NCBI GenBank assembly: GCA_963740835.1
Contig: CAVUFH010000001.1
Location: 395,267-459,266, forward strand
Length of the DNA stretch: 64,000 nucleotides
Reading direction: 5' to 3'
Origin: CAVUFH01 sp963740835
Lineage (GTDB): Bacteria; Actinomycetota; Acidimicrobiia; IMCC26256; PALSA-610
The position numbers and the translations under genes were made by a program. Each line of letters opens with the position of its first letter. The stretch's first letter is position 1. Under the pieces are notes generated by a model. That model saw only the letters and a list, made by a program, of their open reading frames with translations. It was not told the origin of the DNA and made no database searches. Shown here one piece after another: positions 41,935 through 50,532 of the stretch.

Positions 41935-42948
41935 CTACGCCCGCTTCAGATCGTCGATCACCGCGCCCCAACGCTCGGGGTCGGCTTCGTAGGGCGCGTA
42001 GAACGAGCAACGGTCGACGACACCGCCGTAGCGCGCCTTGAGCTCCGCGCCGACCTGTTCGGGTTCGGCCACGACCGCGAACGTCCGCAGGATCTCGTCG
42101 TCGATGAGGTCGCCCATCTCGACCCACGCGCCCTGCTTCGAGAGCGTGTTGAGCTCGGTCTGCAGATCGCCCCAGCCGTGCAGTTCGAGAACACCGCGGT
42201 ACGCGGGCGTCGATCCGTAGAACGCGATCTGCTGACGCGTTCCCTTGCTCGCCCGCTCGAGCTCGGCTTCATCGCGCCCGGTGACGACGAAGAGCGGACC
42301 CGAGATCTCGTAGGACGCCCGTGACCGCCCAGCCCGGGCCAGCCCCCGCTCGACCGCGGGCACCGTGACCTCCTTCACGTACCGCTCGGTCGTGAAGCCG
42401 TGGATGATGATGCCGTCGGCAACCTCGCCGGCGACTTCCGTCATGCGAGCGCCGACCGCGGCGAGGAACACCTTTGGCGCCCCGTACGGATTCGGGCCCG
42501 GCGCGAAGAACGGTGTCATCAGCGTGTGCTGGTAGTAGTCACCACGGAAGTCGAGCTTCTCGCCGTCGTTCCACGCGGCCCAGATCGCCCGCATCGCAAG
42601 GATGTACTCGCGCATCCGCGCGGCCGGGTGCGACCACGGCATCGAGAAGCGCTTCTCGATGTGCGGCTTGATCTGCGAACCGAGTCCGAGGATGAACCGA
42701 CCACCCGACGCCCGATGCAGATCGTTCGCGGTGTACGCGGTGAGCATCGGCGTGCGCGCGAACGCAACGGCGATGCCGGTTCCGAGCTCGATGCGCTCTG
42801 TGTGCTCGGCCGCGATCGCGAGCGGCAGGAACGGATCGTGGGCGGTCTCGGCGGTCAGCAACCCGTCGTAACCGATGTCTTCCAGTTCCTTCGCCCGCGC
42901 GCCGACCTCGGTCAGCGACGGCGCCATGATCCCGGTGTCCACCTTCAC
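41935..42948 (-). CDS. luciferase-like, probably F420-dependent oxidoreductase
   Basis: A 337-residue LLM-class oxidoreductase. MKVDTGIMAPSLTEVGARAKELEDIGYDGLLTAETAHDPF is the typical opening; RIELGTGIAVAFARTPMLTAYTANDLHRASGGRFILGLGSQIKPHI is the F420-type signature; VFLAAVGARMTEVAGEVADGIIIHGF and the long end are also of that type. It resembles the mycobacterial Rv-type TIGR03617 group. The substrate is unknown. The start is divergent from the RecB-type nuclease gene (86 bases between). Confidence 0.9.
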   Translation of the reverse strand: MKVDTGIMAPSLTEVGARAKELEDIGYDGLLTAETAHDPFLPLAIAAEHTERIELGTGIAVAFARTPMLTAYTANDLHRASGGRFILGLGSQIKPHIEKRFSMPWSHPAARMREYILAMRAIWAAWNDGEKLDFRGDYYQHTLMTPFFAPGPNPYGAPKVFLAAVGARMTEVAGEVADGIIIHGFTTERYVKEVTVPAVERGLARAGRSRASYEISGPLFVVTGRDEAELERASKGTRQQIAFYGSTPAYRGVLELHGWGDLQTELNTLSKQGAWVEMGDLIDDEILRTFAVVAEPEQVGAELKARYGGVVDRCSFYAPYEADPERWGAVIDDLKRA

Positions 42949-43034
42949 ATGGCGAAACCTATCGGCATGCCGGCGGACATCTCGGGCTCCTGACCATGAC
43001 CGAAGCTGTCACTGGGCGGTTGTATCGTCGCTGC

Positions 43035-43922
43035 ATGGCCTCCGAAGTCGAGCTCGACAGCGCACAGGGGCGGGAGTTGCACCCGCCGCACCACCTGTCG
43101 CCGAGCTCGATGGGCACGTTCACCAGCTGCCCGCTCTCGTTCCGGTTCTCCTACCTGGAGCGCCTGCCGGAGACCCCGACCGCGCCCGCCTGCAAGGGAA
43201 CGCTCGTCCACCTGGCGCTGCAGCACCTCATGTGGCGGCCCGCGGCCGAACGCACGATCGAGGCCGCCCTCGAAGATCTGGGCAGGGCTCGGGCCGAGCT
43301 CGAGGCCGACGCGGAGTTCGCGCAGCTCGAGATGACCGACGAGCAGTGGGCCGAGTTCCACACGCAGGCGGAGGTCCTCGTCCGCCGGTACTTCGAGATC
43401 GAAGACCCGCGCACGGTGCAGGTGCTCGGTGTCGAGCTCCGCGTCTCCGCCACCACCGAGGACGGCGTGATCATCCGCGGCATCATCGACCGGCTGGAGC
43501 TCGATGCCGACGGCGAGCTCGTCGTCACCGACTACAAGACCGGCACCGCGCCGGGTGAGGGCTGGGAACAGCGCAGCATGGCGGGCGTGCACGTGTACTC
43601 GCTGCTCTGCGAGAAGATGTTCGGTCGGCGCCCGGCCCGGGTGCAGTTGCTGTTCCTGTCGGGCCCGGAGAAGATCGTGACCCGCGCCAACGATCAGTCG
43701 TTGCGCGGCGTCGAGGTGAAGTCGAACGCGGTGATGCGCGCGATCCGCGTCGCATGCACCCGGCACGACTTCCGACCGCGTGCCTCCGCGCTGTGCGCGT
43801 TCTGTTCGTTCCGTGAGTTCTGCCCCGAGTTCGGGGGCGACCCGAGCCACGCCGCTCCGGTGTTGCAGGCGCGCCAGGCCGAACGTGAAGGTCGGCCGCA
43901 ACTCCCGCTCGCGATCGTGTGA
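43035..43922 (+). CDS. RecB-family PD-(D/E)XK nuclease with iron-sulfur cysteines
   Basis: A 295-residue nuclease of the RecB/AddB/Cas4 clade. An N-terminal Cys lies in SSMGTFTSCPLSFRFSYLER; the catalytic core shows KGTLVHLALQHL, VIIRGIIDRLELDADGELVVTDYKTG (the D-x-K motif), and three further cysteines come in CTRHDFRPRASALCAFCSFREFC. Four Cys in this arrangement hold a 4Fe-4S cluster in AddB and Cas4. No Cas genes or repeats are near, so I take it as a stand-alone RecB-like exonuclease, common in actinobacteria. The stop overlaps the next gene by GTGA. Confidence 0.87.
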   Translation: MASEVELDSAQGRELHPPHHLSPSSMGTFTSCPLSFRFSYLERLPETPTAPACKGTLVHLALQHLMWRPAAERTIEAALEDLGRARAELEADAEFAQLEMTDEQWAEFHTQAEVLVRRYFEIEDPRTVQVLGVELRVSATTEDGVIIRGIIDRLELDADGELVVTDYKTGTAPGEGWEQRSMAGVHVYSLLCEKMFGRRPARVQLLFLSGPEKIVTRANDQSLRGVEVKSNAVMRAIRVACTRHDFRPRASALCAFCSFREFCPEFGGDPSHAAPVLQARQAEREGRPQLPLAIV

Positions 43923-44449
43923 ACCGCGCCCCGCGGCGTGGGCTCGTCGCCCGTGCCGACGCGCGCGTCGACGCCGCCGTCGATCAGCTGCGGAGTCCCG
44001 TGCTCGACCGGATCATGTATCCCCTGTCGAGCGCGGCCGACCACAGCCTCTTGTGGCACGCGCTGGGCGCGGCGCAGGCGATCGCGCGTGGCGGGGACCT
44101 CGGCCGCGCCGCGCGCTTTTCGGCCGCGATGGGCGTCGAGTCGGCCCTGACGAATGGTCCGGTGAAGGCCGCCTTCGGGCGGCTCCGGCCGCGCGACCTC
44201 GGCGAGGTCGAGTATCGCTACGGCCTGCGCCGTCCGATCACGTCGTCGTTTCCGTCCGGGCACGCGACCGCCGCCTTCTGCGCCGCGCAACTGCTCGGGG
44301 GCGGCATCGGTTGGTACGGCTTGGCCGCCGCGGTCGCGGCGACACGGGTGTACGTCGGCCTGCACCACACGTCCGATGTGGTCGCCGGTGCCGCGTTCGG
44401 GCTCGTGCTGGGCGGCGGGCTCCGGAGGGTGGTCGCGCGCAGGCCATGA
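43919..44449 (+). CDS. PAP2 superfamily phosphatase
   Basis: A 176-residue membrane phosphatase of the PAP2/PgpB type that removes phosphate from lipid or isoprenoid phosphates. The three signature motifs are KAAFGRLRP, SSFPSGHATAAF and RVYVGLHHTSDVVAG. Two hydrophobic segments surround them (GWYGLAAAVAATRVYVGL and VVAGAAFGLVLGGGL) besides weaker ones. The GTG start overlaps the nuclease stop, so the genes are coupled. The N-terminus is basic. Confidence 0.88.
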   Translation: MNRAPRRGLVARADARVDAAVDQLRSPVLDRIMYPLSSAADHSLLWHALGAAQAIARGGDLGRAARFSAAMGVESALTNGPVKAAFGRLRPRDLGEVEYRYGLRRPITSSFPSGHATAAFCAAQLLGGGIGWYGLAAAVAATRVYVGLHHTSDVVAGAAFGLVLGGGLRRVVARRP

Positions 44450-44475
44450 TGGTGAGGAACATTGGAGGTTCCCTC

Positions 44476-45062
44476 ATGACCCGACCCTTCGCCGTGAGCT
44501 TCGACTACCGCTGCCCGTTCGCACGCAACGCCCAAGAGTCCGTCGTCAGCGGGATACGTCAGGGCAGGGACTGGGATGTCACCTTCGTGCCGTTCTCGCT
44601 CGATCAGGTGCACGTGGCCGAGGGCGAGCCGCCCGTGTGGGAACGCCCCCCGGGTGAGCGGGGCAGCGGGGTGCTCGCGCTCCAGTACGGGCTCGCGGTG
44701 CGCGACGCGTTCAGCGACCACTTCCTCGACGCACACATCGCGCTGTTCGCGGCGCGCCACGACCACGGCGAGAAGCTGGCCGACGAGGACGTGCTCCGCA
44801 AGGCGATGACGTCCGTCGATCTCGACGCGGATGCGGTGGCGGCCGAGGTTGCGTCGGGCCGGCCGCTGGCGACACTCGCGGCGAGCACACCGACGCGGTG
44901 AAGCGCTGGGCGATGTTCGGCGTCCCGACGTTCTGCGTCGGCGATCGGGCGACGTTCGTCCGGCTGATGGAACGCGACACCCCGGACGACATCGACCCGG
45001 TCCTCGACCTGTTCGCGTTCGAGCGGCTGAACGAGTTCAAGCACACGCGCATCCCGAGGTAG
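44476..45062 (+). CDS. DsbA-family (2-hydroxychromene-2-carboxylate isomerase-like) protein, one apparent frameshift
   Basis: A 195-residue thioredoxin-fold protein of the DsbA/FrnE type. It opens FAVSFDYRCPFARNAQESVV; the usual C-x-x-C is C-P-F-A, so one of the two cysteines is absent. The helical insertion contains PPGERGSGVLALQYGLAVRDAF. Near 44881 the frame shifts: VASGRPLATLAA goes on as EHTDAVKRWAMFGVPTFCVGD in another frame, which needs one missing base. The end has VPTFCVG, the cis-Pro loop. No signal peptide, so cytoplasmic. GGAGG lies before the ATG. Substrate unknown. Confidence 0.78.
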
Positions 45063-45066
45063 CCCC

Positions 45067-45104
45067 CGAAAGGGCCGAGTTGTCCCACGAAAGGGCCGAG
45101 TTGT
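45067..45104. repeat. 17-base direct repeat, 21-base period, upstream of the acyltransferase
   Basis: CGAAAGGGCCGAGTTGT occurs at 45067-45083 and again, identical, at 45088-45104. The period of 21 bases is two helical turns, so two protein molecules could bind on one face of the DNA. The second copy ends 10 bases before the ATG at 45115, overlapping the ribosome-binding region. It is a candidate operator or a duplicated leader element. Confidence 0.6.
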
Positions 45105-45114
45105 AGTGGTGCGG

Positions 45115-46506
45115 ATGTCGGACACGGAAGCCGTGATGTGGGCAGTCGAGAAAGACCCCGCGCTCCGGTCCGACTTCTGCAACCTCACGATCCTCGATTG
45201 CACGCCTGACGAGAAACGATTGCGCCACACGCTCGACCGGGCGCTCGCGGCCATCCCGCGCTTGCGCCAGCGGGTCGTGTCGCCGCCGCTGCGCATCGCC
45301 CCGCCCGAGTTCGCCGACGACCCCGGGCTGGATCTCGACTACCACGTGCGCCGCATCGCGGTACCCGCACCGCACGACATGCGCGCGCTGCTCGACGTGT
45401 GCGAGCAACTGGCCGAGAGTTCGCTGGACCGCTCGCGCCCGCTCTGGGAGTTCACGCTCCTCGATGGGCTCGCGGCGGACGACGGCGTGATCGGCGGTCG
45501 GGCCGCCCTCTTGCAGAAGGTGCACCACACCATCAGCGACGGTGTCGGGGGGCTCAAGCTGTCGATGGCGCTGCTCGACACCGAACCGGACCTGATCGCG
45601 CCGCCCGCGGTCGACGACGCGGTCCCGGTCACGCCCGACGGCAGCCGGAGCCCGGTGGACGTGTTGCGGTCCGCGCTCACGGACGCGACGACCCGCAATG
45701 TCGCGGCGATGCGCGATGTCGCCGGCGGTACCGCGAGCGCGCTCGTGCACCCGACCGCCCTGCCCGGCCGCGCGGTCGACACCGTCCGCGTCGTCCGTTC
45801 GCTGCACCGTCAGGGCTTCGTTGCCGACGGTGCCCACTCTGATCTCATCGCAGGTCGGTCACTGCGCCGGCACTTCGAGGTGCTGCGGGTCTCGATCGGT
45901 TCGCTCAAGCGCGTTGCCAACGCGCATGGTGGCAGCGTCAACGATGCGTACGTCACCGGCATCTGCGCCGCGCTCGGCCGTTACCACGCGCGCGCCGGGA
46001 GCGATGTCCGCGAGTTGCGCATGGCGATGCCGGTCAGCACCCGCGAGCGGGGCGACACCGGCGCGAACCGATTTGCCCCGGCGCGAGTCCTCGTGCCGAT
46101 CCAACCCGCGCACGATCTCGAAGCGCTGTTCGCCGCGGTCCATGAACGGCTCGCGACCACCAAACAGGAACCGGCGCTGGGCGTCATCGAGAAGTTCGCC
46201 GGGCTCGCGATGCTGCTGCCCACCGCGATGCTCGTCGCGTTCACGCGGAACCAGGCGCGGACGATCGACTTCGCCGCCTCGAACCTGCGCGGCAGCCCGA
46301 TCCCGCTCTATCTCGCGGGCGCGCGCATCGTCGCGAGCTATCCGTTCGGCCCGCGGGCCGGCACCGCGATCAACGTGACGACCCTCGGGTACGCGGATGC
46401 GCTCGACATCGGCATCAACGTTGACCCGGCCGCGGTCGAAGACATCGACGGCCTGATGATCGACCTCCATACCTCGTTCGCCGCGCTCGACGCGCTCGCG
46501 GGCTGA
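45115..46506 (+). CDS. wax ester synthase / diacylglycerol acyltransferase
   Basis: A 463-residue WS/DGAT acyltransferase, joining acyl-CoA to diacylglycerol or fatty alcohol to make storage lipids. The catalytic HHxxxDG is seen in LLQKVHHTISDGVGGLKLS; the start MSDTEAVMWAVEKDPALRSDF is typical, and RVSIGSLKRVANAHGGSVNDAYVTGICAAL and the PxxxN-type late motif region ANRFAPARVLVPI follow. The GTG at 45106 three codons earlier could also start. A 17-base direct repeat lies upstream. The gene is preceded by DsbA and followed by a small converging gene. Confidence 0.9.
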   Translation: MSDTEAVMWAVEKDPALRSDFCNLTILDCTPDEKRLRHTLDRALAAIPRLRQRVVSPPLRIAPPEFADDPGLDLDYHVRRIAVPAPHDMRALLDVCEQLAESSLDRSRPLWEFTLLDGLAADDGVIGGRAALLQKVHHTISDGVGGLKLSMALLDTEPDLIAPPAVDDAVPVTPDGSRSPVDVLRSALTDATTRNVAAMRDVAGGTASALVHPTALPGRAVDTVRVVRSLHRQGFVADGAHSDLIAGRSLRRHFEVLRVSIGSLKRVANAHGGSVNDAYVTGICAALGRYHARAGSDVRELRMAMPVSTRERGDTGANRFAPARVLVPIQPAHDLEALFAAVHERLATTKQEPALGVIEKFAGLAMLLPTAMLVAFTRNQARTIDFAASNLRGSPIPLYLAGARIVASYPFGPRAGTAINVTTLGYADALDIGINVDPAAVEDIDGLMIDLHTSFAALDALAG

Positions 46507-46509
46507 TCG

Positions 46510-46860
46510 TCAGCGCCGCGCCTGCGGCCCGCGCGAGCCCACGACATCGCGCCACTCGTCCGCCAGGGGGTCGCGCCAGCGTTTGTGCCGGCACCGGCCC
46601 TCCCGATCGACGACGAACAGGTGCAGTGTCGGCGCGTCGTCGGCCAGATCTCGGAGCTCGCCAGTACGCGGGTGTGGCGCGGACCGCTCCAGCAGGTCCA
46701 CCAGCGCAACGGCGGCGAGCACACGGGCCCGGCACTCGGGGCACGCGGACACGGTGGCCGCGTCGAGATCGCCGAGGAGCGCGAGAAGCGGGAGCGCGTC
46801 GGATTCGTCGAACACCACCTCGACGCCGTCGTCGTCCATGAACCGCAGCCCCGGGGTCAC
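46510..46860 (-). CDS. hypothetical protein with CxxC
   Basis: A 116-residue protein that I do not recognise. RFMDDDGVEVVFDESDALPLLALLGDLD is acidic; VSACPECRARVLAAVALVDLLE carries a CxxC that may bind metal; the end is Arg-rich (CRHKRWRDPLADEWRDVVG). The GTG start is 33 bases from the divergent quinone-oxidoreductase start. It lies between the acyltransferase and the oxidoreductase. Codon use and composition match its neighbours. Confidence 0.6.
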   Translation of the reverse strand: MTPGLRFMDDDGVEVVFDESDALPLLALLGDLDAATVSACPECRARVLAAVALVDLLERSAPHPRTGELRDLADDAPTLHLFVVDREGRCRHKRWRDPLADEWRDVVGSRGPQARR

Positions 46861-46892
46861 GGCGTCACGGTAGTGCGGGTAGGTTGCCGCCG

Positions 46893-47882
46893 ATGCGGGC
46901 GGTGACGATCGCGGACGGCGCTCTCGTCGTCGCCACGCGGCCGGATCCCGAGCCGGCCCCGGGTGAAGTGATCGTGCGGGTGCTTGGCGCGGGCCTGAAC
47001 CGCGCCGATCTGATGCAGCGCGCCGGCGGCTACCCGGCTCCGCCCGGAGTTCCGCCGGACATCCCCGGACTCGAGTTCGCGGGTGTCGTCGACGCCGCGG
47101 GCCGCGACGTCGCGGGGCTCGGGATCGGCGACCGAGTGTTCGGCATCGTCGGCGGTGGCGCGCAGGCCGAGCTCGTGCGGGTTCCGGCGGTCCACTGCGC
47201 CCGCGTGCCGGACGGCCTCGACCTCGTCGAGATGGGCGGTGTGCCCGAAGCGTTCGTGACGGCACATGATGCGCTCGTGACGCGTGCGCAACACGTCCGC
47301 GGCGAGTGGGTCCTCATTCACGCGGTCGGCAGTGGCGTCGGCACCGCCGGACTCCAGCTGGCCAAGGCGCTCGGCGCGCAGGTGATCGGTACCGCGCGCA
47401 CGGCCGAGAAGCTCGAACGGTGCTACCTGCTCGGCCTCGACGCGGGCGTCGTTCCCCGATTTGCCGACGGGAACCTCGACACCGCGGCGACAGTCGCTTC
47501 GCTCCTCGAGCTGACAGGGCAGGGTGTGGATGTCGTGTTGGATCTGGTCGGCGGTCACTACGTCGAGGTCGACATCGACGCGGCCGCGTTGAAGGGCCGC
47601 ATCGTCCTCATCGGTGCACTCGCGGGCGCGAGCGCGCAGTTGTCGGTGCTCGCCGTCATGGGGAAGCGGCTGACGATCGCGGGAACGATGCTGCGGGCGC
47701 GCGACGAGCAGGAGAAGGCCGACGCCGTTGCCGCGTTCGCACGTGATGTCGTGCCCTTGCTCGCGGCGGGAAGCGTCCGGCCGGTCGTCGATGCGACCCT
47801 CCCGATGGAACGGGTCGCGGAGGCCTACGACCTGGTGGCGTCCGACGCGACCTTCGGCAAGGTCATTCTCGACTTGCACTGA
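46893..47882 (+). CDS. NADPH:quinone reductase-type zinc-free MDR oxidoreductase
   Basis: A 329-residue medium-chain reductase of the quinone oxidoreductase (QOR/TP53I3-like) type. GEVIVRVLGAGLNRADLMQRAGGYPAPPGVPPDIPGLEFAG is the typical start; WVLIHAVGSGVGTAGLQLAKALGAQVIGTARTAEK is the NADPH-binding turn with the AXXGXXG variant and an Arg that selects NADPH. The catalytic zinc Cys is absent. GHYVEVDIDAAALKGRIVLIG and RPVVDATLPMERVAEAYDLV end it. It is followed by a thiolase after 65 bases. Confidence 0.92.
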   Translation: MRAVTIADGALVVATRPDPEPAPGEVIVRVLGAGLNRADLMQRAGGYPAPPGVPPDIPGLEFAGVVDAAGRDVAGLGIGDRVFGIVGGGAQAELVRVPAVHCARVPDGLDLVEMGGVPEAFVTAHDALVTRAQHVRGEWVLIHAVGSGVGTAGLQLAKALGAQVIGTARTAEKLERCYLLGLDAGVVPRFADGNLDTAATVASLLELTGQGVDVVLDLVGGHYVEVDIDAAALKGRIVLIGALAGASAQLSVLAVMGKRLTIAGTMLRARDEQEKADAVAAFARDVVPLLAAGSVRPVVDATLPMERVAEAYDLVASDATFGKVILDLH

Positions 47883-47947
47883 GCACCCCGGCCGCGGCCA
47901 CGCCGCGTGGCACTACGATCGCCGCGTCCATGCGGAGGGAGCGTGCA

Positions 47948-49135
47948 GTGACAGAACTCGCCGACAACGACGTCGTAGTGGTCGAAGCGGTGCGATCCCC
48001 GCTCGGCCGGCGCAACGGGGGCCTCGCCACCGTCCACCCGGCCGTGTTGCTGGGTGCTGTGCAGCAAGCCGCGGTCGACCGCTCCGGGATCGACCCCCTG
48101 CTCATCGGTCAGGTCGTCGGCGGCTGTGTCAGCCAGGTCGGCGAGCAGACGTTCAACATCGCGCGCACAGCCTGGCTCAGCGCCGGGCTCCCGCTCGAAG
48201 TCGCCGCCACCACCGTCGACAGCCAGTGCGGATCATCGCAACAGGCAACCAACCTGGCCGCGTCGATGGTCGGGTCCGGTGTCGTCGACGCCGCGTTGTC
48301 GTGCGGCATCGAGTCGATGAGCCGGGTGCCGCTCGGTTCCGCGGCGCGTGGCGACTTCGGCCGTCCGAACCCGCCCCAGTACCGGCAGCACTACGAGCTG
48401 ACGTCGCAGTTCGAGGGCGCGGAGCGCATTGCCGAGAAGTGGGGCATCACGCGCGCCGACACGGACGCGTTCGGGCTCGAGTCGCAGCAGCGCGCGCAGC
48501 AGGCCTGGGCCGAAGGTCGCTTCGAGCGCGAGGTGCTCCCGATCGACGCACCTGACCTCGACGAGGACGGGAAGCCGACCGGCACGACGCATCGCGTCGC
48601 GCGCGACGAAGGGCTGCGGGAGACTTCGCTCGAAGCCCTCGCGAAGCTGAAGCCGGTCGCCCGGGAAGACGGCGTGCACACCGCCGGCAGTTCGTCACAG
48701 ATCACCGACGGTGCGGCCGCGGTGCTGATGACGACCGCGGCACGCGCGCGCGAGCTCGGTCTCCGTCCGCGAGCTCGCATCGTCGACCAGTGCCTCGTCG
48801 GCGTGGACCCGGTGCTCATGCTCACGGGCCCGATCGACGCAACCCGCCGCATCATGGACCGGGCCGGCCTGACGATCGACGACTTCGACGTCATCGAGAT
48901 CAACGAAGCCTTCGCGTCGGTCGTGCTCGCGTGGGAGCGCGAGGTCAAGCCGGACATGGCGCGTGTCAACCCGAACGGGGGCGCGATCGCGCTGGGCCAC
49001 CCAGTCGGCGCGACGGGCGCCCGGCTCGTGACCACTGCGTTGCACGAGCTCGAACGCCGCGACGGGCAGTACGCGCTCGTCACCATGTGCTGCGGCGGCG
49101 GGCTGGGCACGGGCACGGTGCTCGAACGGCTCTGA
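47948..49135 (+). CDS. acetyl-CoA C-acyltransferase (thiolase)
   Basis: A 395-residue thiolase of the degradative type (FadA/PaaJ), cleaving 3-ketoacyl-CoA. DSQCGSSQQATNLAA holds the nucleophile Cys, EINEAFASVVLAWE the NEAF motif, and AIALGHPVGATGARLV and VTMCCGGGLGTG the His and second Cys. The GTG at 47948 is preferred over the ATG at 47930 because GGAGGG lies at the right distance upstream. NAD-dependent partner genes are not directly adjacent. The gene is on the same strand as the following cytosolic protein and LLM oxidoreductase. Confidence 0.93.
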   Translation: MTELADNDVVVVEAVRSPLGRRNGGLATVHPAVLLGAVQQAAVDRSGIDPLLIGQVVGGCVSQVGEQTFNIARTAWLSAGLPLEVAATTVDSQCGSSQQATNLAASMVGSGVVDAALSCGIESMSRVPLGSAARGDFGRPNPPQYRQHYELTSQFEGAERIAEKWGITRADTDAFGLESQQRAQQAWAEGRFEREVLPIDAPDLDEDGKPTGTTHRVARDEGLRETSLEALAKLKPVAREDGVHTAGSSSQITDGAAAVLMTTAARARELGLRPRARIVDQCLVGVDPVLMLTGPIDATRRIMDRAGLTIDDFDVIEINEAFASVVLAWEREVKPDMARVNPNGGAIALGHPVGATGARLVTTALHELERRDGQYALVTMCCGGGLGTGTVLERL

Positions 49136-49215
49136 GCGCGCCGGCGGACCTCGAACCGGGCGAACGGGTACACGCGCTCGCGCCGGCAAGCTTTCGAGGC
49201 GCGTGGTCGTCCACG

Positions 49216-49581
49216 ATGCGTACGACCTTCTCGTTCGCGGCGACGCGCAAACGGATGGCCGATTTCGAAGCGTGGGCCGCCGTGACGCGCGCCGCGGGCT
49301 TCTCGCCGGAGGAGCCCGAGATGGTGCTCGGGGTTACGGAACGGCGTCTGATTGCGTGGCGAAAGTCCTTCTTCCTCGGCCGGCCCACCGAGTTCAGCAC
49401 GAGCCTGCCGATCGAGGACCTCTACGACGTGAGCATCGTGCGCCACGGCCTGCTCACCGGCGTGACCTTCGTGACCGCACGCGGCGGTATCGTCGAGGTC
49501 GAGGCGTTGCGCGGCCGCCGGCTCCGCCACCTCGCGCACGAAGCGCGCGCAGTGATCACACGGCGTAACGTGCGCCCGTGA
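49216..49581 (+). CDS. hypothetical protein, PH-like fold suspected
   Basis: A 121-residue protein. RTTFSFAATRKRMADFEAWAAVTRAAGF and MVLGVTERRLIAWRKSFFLGRPTEFSTSLPIEDLYDVSIVRHGLLTGVTFVTARGGIVEVEAL read like a small PH-like domain of the DUF3093/PH_10 kind. The same frame stays open 84 bases upstream to the thiolase stop and gives PADLEPGERVHALAP, which looks like real protein, yet it has no ATG or GTG. Either translation begins with CTG at 49132 or a base is in error. GTGA overlap with the next gene. Confidence 0.65.
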   Translation: MRTTFSFAATRKRMADFEAWAAVTRAAGFSPEEPEMVLGVTERRLIAWRKSFFLGRPTEFSTSLPIEDLYDVSIVRHGLLTGVTFVTARGGIVEVEALRGRRLRHLAHEARAVITRRNVRP

Positions 49582-50522
49582 CGACCTTCGGGCTGCAGAT
49601 CCCCAACTTCCGGCACACGGGCGGTTCGGTCCAGACGATGTTCGACGACGTGTGCGAGCACGCGCTCGCGGCGGAGGCGAGCGGTTTCGAATCGGTCTGG
49701 GTGATGGATCACTTCTGGCAGCTCCCCGCGCTCGGCGGGCCCGACGAACCGATCCTCGAGGCGTACACGCTGCTCGGCGCGCTGGCCGCGCGTACCGAGC
49801 GGGTCCGCCTCGGCACGCTCGTCACCGGCGTGACCTACCGCAATCCCGCGCTGCTCGCCAAGATCGTGACCACGCTCGACGTGATCTCCCACGGCCGGGC
49901 GGTCCTCGGCATCGGTGCGGCCTGGTACGAGGAAGAACACGACGGGCTCGGCTTCGACTACCCCTCGACCCGCGAACGCATGGACCGGCTCGAGGAAGCG
50001 GTACAGATCTGCCGCGCGATGTTCCGCGACGACCACCCGGAGTTCGCCGGGCGCTACTACCGCATCGCGGACGCCCGCAACGAGCCCCGGCCGGTGCAAC
50101 CGGGCGGCCCGCCGATCATGATCGGGGGCAGCGGTGAGCGCCGCACGCTGCGCCTGGTGGCGCAGTACGCCGACCTGTGCAACGTCACCGGCGGCCCGGC
50201 CACGCTCGCGCACAAGTTGCAGGTCCTGCGCGACCACTGCGCCGATGTCGGTCGCGACCCCCGAGAGATCACCACCACCCGGATGGGTACGCTCGTGCTC
50301 ACCCCCGACACCGACGAGACGGCACGCGTACGCAGCTTCCTCTCGGGGTTGATGGGCGATGAATTCGAAGAGCAGTTCATCGTCGGCGAACCCGCGCAGA
50401 TCGTCCCGGCCGTCGAGGCCTTGGTTGCGACCGGTGTCGACTCCCTCATCTTCAACATGCCACTCTCCGACGCGGACGCGGTCCGCGACGTCGGCGCGTT
50501 GCTCGTCGCCAACTTCGCGTAG
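49578..50522 (+). CDS. F420-dependent LLM-class oxidoreductase
   Basis: A 314-residue luciferase-like oxidoreductase, the third in the window. It shows TTFGLQIPNFRHTGGSVQTMFDDV, FESVWVMDHFWQLPALGGP, ERVRLGTLVTGVTYRNPALLAKIVTTLDVISHGRAVLGIGAAWYEEEHDGLG and PPIMIGGSGERRTLRLVAQYAD, the F420-dependent group (TIGR03560-like). Substrate is unknown. The GTG start overlaps the preceding stop. It is followed after ten bases by a ChbG/YdjC deacetylase. Confidence 0.92.
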   Translation: MTTFGLQIPNFRHTGGSVQTMFDDVCEHALAAEASGFESVWVMDHFWQLPALGGPDEPILEAYTLLGALAARTERVRLGTLVTGVTYRNPALLAKIVTTLDVISHGRAVLGIGAAWYEEEHDGLGFDYPSTRERMDRLEEAVQICRAMFRDDHPEFAGRYYRIADARNEPRPVQPGGPPIMIGGSGERRTLRLVAQYADLCNVTGGPATLAHKLQVLRDHCADVGRDPREITTTRMGTLVLTPDTDETARVRSFLSGLMGDEFEEQFIVGEPAQIVPAVEALVATGVDSLIFNMPLSDADAVRDVGALLVANFA

Positions 50523-50532
50523 CCTCCTCGGC

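Noticed and set aside
43035..43922. Cas4-like reading of the RecB-family nuclease
   Set aside because: Cysteines and the D-x-K motif fit Cas4 as well, but no cas genes, spacers or repeats are in the window and the neighbours are PAP2 and DsbA.
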